From: Tubulanus polymorphus
Taxonomy: Eukaryota; Nemertea; Palaeonemertea; Tubulaniformes; Tubulanidae
DNA: 60,000 nt
Assembly: GCF_964204645.1 (NCBI RefSeq)
Contig: NC_134025.1
Coordinates: 7,695,001 to 7,755,000, forward strand
Direction of reading: 5' to 3'
Shown here: positions 11,701-22,075 of the stretch, in pieces
How the letters are laid out: every line of letters begins with the position of its first letter
Position numbering within the stretch: the first letter of the stretch is position 1
Translations under genes and position numbers: made by a program
Notes under the pieces: model-generated
The model's database searches: none
What the model was told of the DNA's origin: nothing
The model's input: the letters and a program-made list of their open reading frames with translations, nothing else

Positions 11701-13690
11701 ATTCTATAGGTTGAAGATGATCGTATCGTCAGCTGGTCAAAGATATTGACATTTAACATTTCATATTAATTAAACGATTCCACGAGTTCGACAGGCATTG
11801 AACCGTGCGGCGCAATTTCTCATTTCAACATGCTTCAAACGGGATCGTAATTTCAAATGCATTTCCTTCACTTCATTAGTCGTCAGGTAAATACAGTCGA
11901 ATCTGGCATTCGGCATTCCTCGAATGTTAACAACTACGACGCCCAGCAGTCATTCAGTAATCTCTGCGAAATTCAAATATATACGGTCAATTATTCAGGC
12001 CAGACAGTCACTGTATTCTCATTAGCTTTCCACCACGAAAAGGCACAATTATGTATTGAATTCATTGGACAAATAAAGGTGACTGAAAATAGACTGACAT
12101 CACCATCCCCATCGATGATGGTCGAACGTCAAAATGAAGTGATTGATAAAATCACAAAATGAATAGAATTCGATTTCCACGGTTCGGTGGTAAATTGATA
12201 ATTAGGGCGTGTACCTTCGGTAGAGTAGCCTTCGCTGTTAACGATATAGAGACGGATGGATAGACAGGTTACATACACACATACAAACAAATCACTAGCT
12301 GTTTTTGCCATGCAATATTTATGGTAGGCGAATTTTACAACAGTTATATATAGGAAATATTGTGGATTTCTAATTTGTGATATCTTAGTCATCTTGGATG
12401 TTTTGAAAAATCATTGGTCCCTATCAAGTCGATAATATTCAATTAATCCTCTTCAGATATCTTCTGCTACAGTCTAACTGTTAAGAGAGAGAATGTAAAA
12501 AGAGAGATGACTGTGAATATAATTTACGTATTTATGCGTCTTGTACTAATGTGGTATCGTAGTCATCCATTATGGTTTTTTACTCATTCCTGCCAGTTGT
12601 AAATGATCATTCATGAGGCATTTTGTTGTCGGTTGGAGATGGAGATGAATAATTTTCTACGATGAAAAGAACCGTTTACTGATAAAAATACTGGCTATAG
12701 TTCGCTACGTTCAGCGCACGAATCTGCAATTCTCCCTCATTTCCGCAATATGACAAACATGCATTCTAATACAGTCCTGGTGGGAACATCTAATACATCC
12801 CATTTCCACAGGCGTCAAATGGGTTCTTGAAATCAGTTTTCTTGTTTTTGGTGTGTGAAACGATAACGTCGAAACTATGAAGGACTCCCGGTCACCGGCA
12901 AATCGATGCATTTGAGAACTTGAGTCGGAAGAACATCAAATAACAGTGCATCATATCGACTATCAATACAATCAAGGCAGCTAACATTCGCTTGTGAAAC
13001 GCAACATCTATATAGATTGATTGAATTATTTAATCCATTCCAATCAAAGAGCCAAATCCAGTTAGCGATAAGAAAATACTCGATAGATTGGTAATTCACA
13101 TCTCATTTTTGAGAATGTTGATGCTGATTTATAGCTCGAATAGTGGTGAATAAAAAGAAACGCGATAGGAAAGTGGTAACGGACAGTAAAAATATGCTAT
13201 CGCACTTGACATCCGTGAAGTGAACTGTCCTGTGCACATCAGGATGTACGTCGATTCGTATAGCGATGGAGTTTCTCATGAAGTTGTTGGTGCGCGAAAA
13301 GATATGCGTCCAGCTTTCTTAGACATAATATCAATCCATTGGTGGTTTTCCTAGACGTAAACCAGTAGGCGATACAGCCGTTACACGCCGATCCGCAAGA
13401 CGCTTACTTATTAGTACTAGTGCGCCTTACAAAAAAACATTGATGTTGAAAGGTTTATTTTTCAAACACAAGTAACACATAATTTCCCATGGTCTCTTTA
13501 TTTCACAGAGATGGCAGCAAAATCAATGTAATACGAGGACCGTACTTTAAGGCGCATCTTTATTCCCTTGCCAGATAATATATTCCAACAAGATTATACC
13601 TAGCAGAAAGTTTTTGTTGTTGTTCGGATAGCACACGCTTCCCGGGAGATGTGGATAGTTCCAATAGGACTTTACATCAAATCATCCGAC
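8722..13690. other. Intronic stretch without a recognised gene
   Basis: AT-rich sequence with scattered short ORFs. The longest protein-like ones are minus-strand 10189-10473 (His- and Tyr-rich) and plus-strand 11857-12162. None has a recognisable domain or a supported splice structure. A plus-strand TTCATTAGTCGTCAG|GTAAAT at 11883 resembles a weak recursive splice site on the antisense strand. Confidence 0.5.
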
Positions 13691-15300
13691 AGTTAATGCA
13701 TGAAAGCACTTAACCCAAACCTAAGGCACCAAATACGAAAAAGGTCGATTACTATTCAGGTAGTAGTGAGTATCAGACAAGACGAAACTGTCACTGAACT
13801 GACACAGCAAGACGCACTATCGGCCCCAGGGGAAAAAGCATTGCAGACAAACTTGCAATCCACAAATCAAGTTACTCAGTTCAATGTAGGAAAGCTTCAT
13901 AAAGCCGCTTAAAGAAATTGATGTAACCATGGAATTTCACCGTCAACCGCATTTCACATTCGGTAATTTTCAACGATACTTGATAATGATCTTTAAATCC
14001 GAGGTATATGAAAAGGGAAACGTGCAATGTGCTGGCGATCTCGGACAACGAAGTATATATATCAATTTGAGCTTAGATTAAATAACTGCGAAAGGTATAT
14101 GGTATTTCGATACTCGTGGAGAACACAGGCATGAAGTCGTCAATGATTCTGAAGTAATTGCAAACATTCTTACCATGAGATAGATGGGCAATATACAATC
14201 TAATTACTCGTGCTGCGAATTAATCTACTAGGCGAGGAAATTGGAAGCCGATTATACCCTCATTTCTTGTGCATGAAGACTATCTGACGGGCATTGGGGC
14301 TCTCAATCAATTCTCTGAAATAGCTGCTGATGTCCATACTGAGGTAATTCTTAAGTGTTTGGATCAATTGAAATCATCACGTGTATGCGCAGGTCGTAGA
14401 TATTCTCTGTGATCTGAATGAATATACGAAACGATGATTTGAGAAAGTCCATAAGAAATCCATAAATCAACAAGATTTCGGACATTTGCACAAATCTCAC
14501 ATGTTTACGCATCTTTAAAATCAGCGCGATGCTAAGCCGAGGGCACTTAGTAAATGTGAAATTGTGGCAACCAACTCGTCTCAATCCAAAATGTGTCGGT
14601 TGATATATGAAAAAGTTCTGAGATATTTTGCTTCGAATGTGTAGCACTTCCATGTAGGAAAGTTTAACAGATCCCGAATAATGGAACAAGGCAGTAGCTG
14701 GAACCATCTGTTACTGGATAAAGCTCCAGGAGTCAATAGTGATTATTTCGTCTGAGAAGATGAAACTAATCCTGCACAGACTGACGGGAGACTTTATGAC
14801 AGTCAATGCGGATAAACTGAAACATTAGGTCAACCACGTTCCGTTCGATAGCACGCGACAGCGGCCTTTTCTCGCCGAACTGTGAACAGGGAGTTTGGGT
14901 TTCCGCTATCGAAAGGTTGGAAAAGCTCATTTTCCCGACGAATAGGTAAAGGACATCGACATTATGGAATCAGGGTATCCTGAATGATCTCAAAGACATT
15001 CGAAGATTTTAATAATGGTGTTGGAATGTACTATGACTATGCGGAATCATTCTTTTCTATCTACACTTCTTTGTCCCATTGGGTACTCAACGTCCTCGGT
15101 TTAATAGTTCGATAAATTCAACGTGAGTTCATCGCACTGGGATTAAACCGAGTTTATCCTTTTTGTCTTGTGTCAGATGTGGAGAATAATGATTAATGGC
15201 CAACGGCTTCATCTATAATTCGAATCCATTATTTGCCCAGTTGTAAATAAAGTCTGAAACTACGTTTTATCTACTACTGCTGCTGATGCATGTTAATAAC
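13690..15300 (+). other. Zone of broken protein-like reading frames, possible degraded mobile-element or pseudogene sequence
   Basis: Consecutive plus-strand fragments read like coding sequence interrupted by stops and frame changes: 13700-13912 (..TVTELTQQDALSAPGEKALQ..), about 13918-14080 (VTMEFHRQPHFTFGNFQRY..), about 14230-14410 (..GNWKPIIPSFLVHEDYLTGI..) and about 14530-14760 (..KPRALSKCEIVATNS..). The minus strand also has a 118-codon ORF at 14351-14707. No reverse-transcriptase or transposase motif was recognised, so the origin is open. An old TE copy or a retrocopy is the most natural reading; chance cannot be excluded. Confidence 0.25.
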
Positions 15301-16024
15301 CAACAGATCAATGCGACGTACGTCCTCACGATCTTGCACGCAATGGAAATCACTTCAACAGATTGATAATTCCCAATTGATGGCAGCTGCTATCACCAAT
15401 ACAAGTTGGGATTGAGCCGTATATTTGCAAGGATTACGGAGAAATATAATTACAATTGAATATTATGCGGTAGTTTTGAATACGGAAACTTTAGCGATTC
15501 GAGCACTTATTGAACTGAGACATCGTCTACATCGTAAATTTGTGAAAGACTTCATTTCGCGGCACGTAGTAGATATGTCTGGACATAAAACGTGATGAAA
15601 CGTTCCACTGGACAAGATGATTTTCGAAATTTATTGCCGACCTACAGTCATTTGCAAAATTGTACAAATTATATCAACCACTAAAAACTACAAATTTACG
15701 AGAACGGCAATGATAATGCCTGATATAAATCATCGAGTCCATAGGGTTCATATAGTTCTAACATCATATACTTTTATTAGAGAACTGCCGCATGCCTGTT
15801 GTGCCGGAAATTTTAATAAGTCATTAGTATCGAGGCAAAACATGCACGCGAGTTTGATTTCATGCAGTGAAAATTAGATTTGTATGACGTAGGCAGGCTT
15901 TTTTTCCTACACCAGCTGTTGTGTGCAGAGTGATTTATGGAAATAAAACTGTAAATGAATTTTTACCGGCTAGATGGAATTGATAATAGTATGGTAAAGC
16001 AACAACCACGTCCTTACTATTCAG

Positions 16025-16182
16025 CGAATGCTCACGTCGACGCGCGCGCGATACAACTTCAAAAGCGATGAAAATACGAATTTCGATCCGCTCGTCAACG
16101 TTAAGCGTGCGCTGATATCAATCGACACCCGACCGCAGGAATTTAGAGGAGACGCGACGACGAGCACACGACGGCGCGCTCG
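16025..16182 (+). other. GC-rich patch with exon-like open frame on the antisense strand
   Basis: A good acceptor (CACGTCCTTACTATTCAG) precedes an open frame containing MLTSTRARYNFKSDENTNFD then PLVNVKRALISIDTRPQEFR, ending at a donor-like GCTCG|GTAAAC. The region is clearly richer in CpG than its surroundings. Minus-strand reading of the same DNA also gives an open frame that meets a GAC|GTGAGC donor in phase 0, but its start is not ATG. It could be a plus-strand exon, a promoter-type CpG-rich element of the DPP-like gene, or chance. No family was recognised. Confidence 0.25.
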
Positions 16183-16267
16183 GTAAACGATAAAAACAGC
16201 AAGACGGATGATGATGATGAAAGCGAAGAACAATACAGAACTGTCATCTCGACAAAGGAGCTACTGA

Positions 16268-16693
16268 TTAATCACGATACCAATAATAAATGATAAACGA
16301 TTGGAAATCACACTGCCATTCGCGGTGTGCCGATCTATTAATCATCCCGCTCTGATTACACGTCCGACATATTTCAAGATGATTGAAATCCTCTTTGAAG
16401 CGTTGTAAATTTTGATAATAAGTACGCAAGGCCCAGTTTGGAAGTTTATGACGACACAATCTTGGAGTATGAAATGTCAAGGCTTCGGGATCGTTTACTA
16501 ATGCAACGATACGACATATTTTTATTCGGTAAATGAAAAGATGCAGTTGAAGTTGTCTAAGTGCATAGCGATTCTGCGAGTGATCTTTCATTACACGTGG
16601 AATTCCTCTACTATCAAAATAAATGTCGTATGTATACGGAGTTTCGAAGTTCGAAATAGTTACCTCTACTCCAGAATATGATTAGCCGTGCGA
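16268..16693 (-). other. Unidentified 141-codon open frame
   Basis: This open frame extends from a stop at about 16694 to TAA at 16268, reading ..SGVEVTISNFETPYTYDIYF.. and later ..RTYYQNLQRFKEDFNHLEIC.. with an ICRTCNQSG stretch. It is one of the longest stop-free frames in the window that is not microsatellite. The composition is protein-like, but there is no recognised domain and no convincing splice sites. It may be a decayed retroelement fragment or chance. Confidence 0.2.
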
Positions 16694-16994
16694 CATTGAC
16701 TGGTGGAAAATTTCATTACAAGTTGTTCTATCTTCTTAACATAGTACGACACTCGCCACAAGGGCAATATTTAGATGATAGAATACGCCGGCCAGTGCTA
16801 ATTTCTTGTCCGAAATAGGCAATTTAGGAACATAAACAGCTCCGAGAACCATGTCGTCCATCATCATCGCGTGGCACAAACAGTGCGCTGTTTATACTAC
16901 CATTATGTAAGTCGAATTCCCCGTCGGCTGTACCCAGCCCTAGAGATTTAATACACGAATATTAATATATCTCCAGAGAGAAGATTATACTTAC

Positions 16995-17145
16995 CAAGTT
17001 AAATAGAATCATATACACGAAGACAAACACTAGTAATCCGCATCCTATTAATAGTTCCTTTCCTCTAAAAACCTCCATTTTAAAATCGGCGTATGATTCA
17101 CATTTAGATGAATCAATCAGACTTGAAATTAGGCGCCAATTATTT
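16995..17145 (-). other. Exon-like segment with a hydrophobic span, sense to the DPP-like gene
   Basis: The acceptor-like TCTTCTTTGTGTAATCTAG at about 17146 and a consensus donor TTG|GTAAGT at 16994 enclose an open frame ending MEVFRGKELLIGCGLLVFVF then VYMILFNL, in phase 0. An internal ATG at 17078 could be a start. If spliced to the common DPP-like exon it would place two membrane spans in tandem, which is unlike the family. It might be the first exon of a different nested type II membrane protein whose other exons I could not find, or a chance ORF. Confidence 0.25.
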
Positions 17146-18693
17146 ATTCTAGATTACACAAAGAAGATTATAATTTTCATAACTATACATGGCTCGATAT
17201 ATGGCGAAGATCAATATTGCTTGGCGTGAAGGTATAAAACTACTTCCCGTTTTATTTCCAGTATCCAGACATTACAGGGAGTTATTCTGTAAACAGAATT
17301 TTTATTACTTGTCAATCAATCAAATCGATGTGTAATCAAAGTGCATCATAAAAACGTACGCCAATAGATTTCGGAATCCGACCACGTGAACGGTATTACC
17401 GGTACGTTTTCATGTGAAATCTATGATTGACCTACTTAATTTTTTCGAGGCTACTTTTACTTTGAATTATCCACAGAAACAACTGTAATATTCTAACTAT
17501 CTGAATACTCGAAAATCGTTTAAAAAATCTTCGTGCGTAAAGTCTGTTAAAGATATGATCAATATTCCTTACCAGTAAAGCTGACTTAAGACCTAAACGC
17601 TGTTCCCACGCGACGAACGTCTTCCAGAAACATTCATTGATAAATAATTGAAATAGGGGAGTCCTTAATCCTCAGTTAATTGATATTTCGATGCTTGTAA
17701 ACAAGATCTTCGTATTCACCGCTCTTAAAAGGTTAACAGTTCGTCAAATTTTAGCGCTCGGAATCATAGTGCTTGGTCTTATAGATATATTTATTTCCAT
17801 TAGTTTATAATTAAATGATTCAACTAGGTGAAAACATAACCCCCAAAGGGCAATGTTAGCTGCAAAATTCATTTCCCCAGAGTCATTTATAAACAAAAGC
17901 AATCTCCATATTTTTCCGGGTGAAACCTAATTAACTATAACCTCATAAGTAGAAACATCAAAAAATAACGCCATAATAGGCATCCTGCATTCTCAGCAAT
18001 ATTCATTAATCGTAGGAATTTTTCATTTTCTCTCGAAAATATATATTCTTTGTTCGTCTGCTTAGGTTGAGCCGGTCGACCGACCGTTTCTATTCATACC
18101 GCGAATAGATGGGTGGGGCATTTGCAGACAAATGAATTCCTCAAAATCGTTAGCATCTCGCTTTCTACAAAGGCTAATCATGAGATATTTTCCGTACGAT
18201 ATTCAGGCTATGGGTGGAGAAAGAGGAAGTTTAGGTGGATAAATATGGATATCAAGATAATTATAGATGTACTTATTTACTCATGTAAATATAACAATGA
18301 TTGGTCCACCAAGGCGGAATCGGTTCTTGTGTAGGTGCAGACTATTCTTGATCCCCATAACCCAGTCGTAAATAGGATTTGACTCGGTTGTACATAAAAC
18401 GAAAATGAATTATTTTGAACGGTGGAGTTTTAAAAATCCAACTCATTACGCATCTGTTGTAACGTTAACTTTGACTATCCATTTTAATAGTAAAAGCATT
18501 ACGTTAATTGTTACAATACTCGCAGCACTCTATATAGCCTTCTAAAACACGAAGACTAGATGGACTGCAAGAAGCTTTCGCGTAAAACGGGTTCAGATTG
18601 CTACAGATAAATTGACAAAATTATCCCTTGTGTTCTTCGAGGTGTCACGAGACCACGCCCATTCCTATTTCCGGTCTCACTGATTGAGAAACA

Positions 18694-19005
18694 TTTTTTG
18701 ACGCCGTAAAAACGGTACAATAATGTTTTTATAGGCCTACACCGATAACTACTACGCGTTAATCGATGGGTATTGTGTGAGTCGATGTGCACTACGTCAT
18801 AAATATTGGCGTTTCAAAATTACAATCACAATTGTGAATTTGTTCATGCCTTTTTGATAATGAATTTTGGTCATCAATATGGCTAGCCTGGTTAGACTGG
18901 TTGCCGGTCAATTCAAATTGATTTTATTGATCCTTAATATCATAGTATTCATTGTCGATGATATTAGGCAATATTATATGTGTTAATTTTCTTCAAGGCG
19001 TCAAT
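18694..19005 (-). mobile_element. TIR element copy B (TTGACGCC family)
   Basis: On the plus strand it starts TTTTTGACGCCG and ends CAAGGCGTCAAT; read on the minus strand it is collinear with copy A over most of its length (CCGGCAACCAGTCTAACC, ACGCCAATATTTATGACGTAG, TGCACATCGACTCAC, TTTTTACGGCGTCAAAAA). At 312 bp it is probably close to full length. No ORF. This is the clearest copy for defining the family. Confidence 0.75.
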
Positions 19006-19208
19006 ACACTTTCAAGTTACTTTTCTTGTTAACTGTCTCGTGCGCACTTCTTACATCGATAACGTTGATACGATGAATTCCAACAGTAACGTATATACAA
19101 GTCTTACGACGCGAAAGTATTTTCATATCATATTTTATCTTAAATTCGTGTGGCCTAAAGCGTTTTAAAGGCGGCAGACTCTATGATAAATCGTATGCTC
19201 AAAACATG

Positions 19209-19229
19209 TATATATATATATATATATAT
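19209..19229. repeat. Short (TA)n run
   Basis: About 21 bp of TA repeat in the intron. Confidence 0.9.
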
Positions 19230-19858
19230 GTAGATATATACCGGGTGGAATTTTATGAATTAATGAATAATAATGGGAGATCATATTTCAACAGTTCATT
19301 GATTATATTACAAAACCGCACGATTCCTTCATTCAGCTAGAAAATCTAGAAAAAAAAACACCACGACGTACATACACTTCACGAGTGCCCACGTATCGTA
19401 GATTTTTCTCTGAAGAGCTCAACTAATCACCTTTTTGTTTCATCACGCACTAACGCCGATATTATGATCGCGTTATGTGAGCGAAAACCTCGGTTTTTGA
19501 CCGTTCAATAGAATGCGTAAATGAATCTTATAAACCTTATCATCGATCGCTAACCGCTATGGCGAAATGTCACATGTACAGATGTTATCAGATCTTATAT
19601 ACAAAAAACGTTTTGCCAGAGCAATATCATATCAATAATTTAATGCAGTCTACATATTCAAGTGACATATATTCCCGGGCATATATTGCTGTATATTTGC
19701 TTTTCTATACGTATGTTGAAAATGTGCTGACAATTCTAGTTGTATTATTATTGTTTATTCTAGTTGTCGGTACCTATATCAAATAATTTCTCCTGTTGAA
19801 TCAGCTGTGCTGTGATCATGAGCATATCATTTGAAATTTCAATTCAAAAATAGACCAG

Positions 19859-20027
19859 ATGGAGAGGGAGAGGGAGAGGGAGAGGGAGAGGGAGAGGGAG
19901 AGGGAGAGGGAGAGGGAGAGGGAGAGGGAGAGGGAGAGGGAGAGGGAGAGGGAGAGGGAGAGGGAGAGGGAGAGGGAGAGGGAGAGGGAGAGGGAGAGGG
20001 AGAGGGAGAGGGAGAGGGAGAGGGAGA
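19859..20027. repeat. (GGGAGA)n microsatellite, about 28 copies
   Basis: A near-perfect hexanucleotide array of about 168 bp, all purine on the plus strand. In the transcript of the DPP-like gene (minus strand) it is a continuous TCTCCC polypyrimidine tract. Its translations in several frames (GE, RE, PS, SL repeats) are artefacts. Confidence 0.98.
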
Positions 20028-20933
20028 AACCATACAAACCACGAAACGTTATTCCTGGATTTTACTCTAACTGCTTCGGACAGGTCCAAGCTGTCGAGCA
20101 TGAAATTATGAAATCCTCTGAGGACCAAAAGCTAAGCACCATTCAGCCATTACAGTAATTGTGTTTAGCAGAACCTAACTGGAACCTTAATACAATATAA
20201 AATATATTTATTCCCTTAGCAGCCGCAAGGGAAACAGGGGACCAATAGTTCCGAGCCGACAATGTCGGGTCAGATTAAAGTTAGGATAAAACACCAGCCG
20301 TCCAGGAAAATTAGCTTTACGGCGATTTTATTTGACGTTTTGATCAAGTGTCAAGCAAAAATAACGATAATCAAACGTTCTATAATAATATCGTTTCAGT
20401 AGAGTGCAATATATTGACATGCTACAATAACACTGAAATGTATATCGCATTTCCGACAGCAGAACTTTCTTTTCAAAGCTAAGTTGCTTTCTTGACGTTA
20501 GAGCAAACAAAATTACTTACGAATAATACACTCTCTTAAGGTAGCAAAGAATCGAAGAGAATGTGTTTTGCATGGGTTCATTATTATCGTTAGTTTTTTT
20601 CATTAGCTGTTAATCTGCACCATACTATTAAGCTAAGGAACTGGTGGTTATTTTTACTTAGACACATTTACTGCGTCTCGTCTAAGCATGGCGTACCATA
20701 GGATCACAGAAATTGCTGATATGTTTTGATTTCCAGTTTCTTATTCCAACCAGCATGTACCCAGGAGATCAGGTTAATTGAGCTACCGAGAAAGGCCACG
20801 AAATGCCAGAAAATGACACTGTAGACAAATAGTTGCGAGCTGAAAAGCAAGCAAAGAATTGCAAAATAATCGTCTTCAGTAAAATATGTAAGAGGAATGA
20901 AAGCAATGTCAAACGGAGCTCTTTTTCAGGTCG

Positions 20934-21266
20934 GTGATAAAATTATCACATCGATACAAAATGATCTATCAAATATCAATCGAATGCCTCGGGTTTCATT
21001 ACAAACAGAAAGCTCAGTTTCCGTTGCTTTCGGCAAAAATCGGTATTTCGGTATTTCTATCGTTAATATTGATTTACGCAATTTTCGCTCAAAATAGCCA
21101 CGTTGACGCTTTTTTCGTTATACTTAATCGAGAAAATGATACACGTGATAGGTCTCGTCTCGTTGCAAACCTTTTTCGGATATTAATAAAGCAATTTACA
21201 TATCAGATGAATGGTTCGAAACCGACTATAGAAATGTCATGTGAAGTCTCAAGCCAAACGCTTTGA
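20934..21266 (+). other. Unidentified 110-codon ORF with one hydrophobic span
   Basis: The ORF contains a hydrophobic stretch (IGISVFLSLILIYAIFAQ) followed by a charged segment (ILNRENDTRDRSRLVANLF). It is antisense to the DPP-like gene and overlaps the end of the minus-strand VWA-like ORF. An acceptor-like CTCTTTTTCAG lies just upstream (20930). No family was recognised; chance is likely. Confidence 0.15.
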
Positions 21267-21490
21267 TGATCTCATTTCTGTGCCCGGCCCAGCCAACTAA
21301 CATGTGGCAAAAGTCTTTAGGGTCTTCAGAGAGTTTATTGGTTATAATATAGAAATCGAAGCCATGTTTGGCACTGGACTCTAGAATTTCACTTGGATAT
21401 ACATGTAGTGAATCATTATCATATCTGACATTCATAGAATTTGGATTATAATTTGATAGACCATCTGTCAGAAATATCACGCTCAAGCGC
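21226..21490 (-). other. Short VWA-like ORF fragment
   Basis: Starting after a possible acceptor (TTTTTATACGCGCTTGAG at about 21491), the frame reads VIFLTDGLSNYNPNS, which resembles the beta-4 'LTDG' strand of von Willebrand factor A domains. It continues through ..SEILESSAKHGFDFYIITNK.. to a stop at 21226. The first MIDAS motif (DxSxS) is not in the fragment and no partner exon was found. It lies between candidate first exon 21899-22075 and the common exon but is not in a compatible frame. It may be a pseudogene scrap or chance resemblance. Confidence 0.2.
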
Positions 21491-21898
21491 GTATAAAAAT
21501 AGTCGATAAATCAGTTGAACATGGTAGGTATGTAAATTATAGTCAAGCCATGTCGGAGATAGCATGATAGTTTACATCTCAACATCTTGTTACCTCATAA
21601 ATCTATATAGTATTGAAAGAGAAAGTGCTACGCGAAAATCGGCTATCCTCATTGAAATTTACAAAACAATTTGCGTGTTTTGAGTCTTACATCTGGATAT
21701 AGTATGATTTAAGAATGGTTTTTGGAGCTTTTGGACCTATAGCTGACGATTTTCTGGGCCTCATTTTTTTGTTATTTCAGATACCAAAGAATTCAAGCTA
21801 TAAAAAGATAATGTATTGAAATACCAAAATCATCTCGTTTAAGTTTATACATCTATTAGAATATTAGAAGGATATGAGAAAAATAGAAATATATTTAC

Positions 21899-22075
21899 TG
21901 CTTCCGTAGCAATGCTATAAGCCATAGATTGTCTCCGTAAACTGTGAAGAGTTCCTCGTCGAGAGCCAAGAGCGGCCATAGATCCACGCCGAGCAACCGT
22001 TGACGCCCGGCGGGCCATCGATAGCCTTCTTTCCACATTAGAGGGTTTGTTACTTTTTTTGAATAATTTCACCAT
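21899..22075 (-). CDS. DPP6/DPP10-like: Candidate alternative first exon of the DPP-like gene: basic N-terminus with five RRxS/T motifs
   Basis: An ATG with an in-frame stop (TAG) nine bases upstream opens 59 codons that end at donor GCA|GTAAAT in phase 0. The protein starts MVKLFKKSNKPSNVERRLSM and contains RRLS, RRAS, RRGS, RRGT and RRQS, each fitting the R-R-x-S/T consensus of PKA-type basophilic kinases, and ends ..AYSIATEA. Spliced to the common exon it would give ..[16 protein letters not shown]. There is no membrane segment or signal peptide, as required for the cytoplasmic tail of a type II protein. The donor is weaker than consensus at +5. A TATA-like TTTATAT lies about 140 nt upstream of the ATG on the minus strand. 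Membership in the DPP-like gene is inferred from strand, phase and tail-like content. Confidence 0.6.

Noticed and set aside
16021-16233. Minus-strand ORF with an apparent membrane span meeting a GTGAGC donor in phase 0
   Set aside because: Its start is TTG, the hydrophobic run comes from an ATC trinucleotide repeat, and no ATG gives the frame.
19816-20158. Repetitive ORFs (GE, RE, PS, SL, LP repeats)
   Set aside because: They are all translations of the (GGGAGA)n array.
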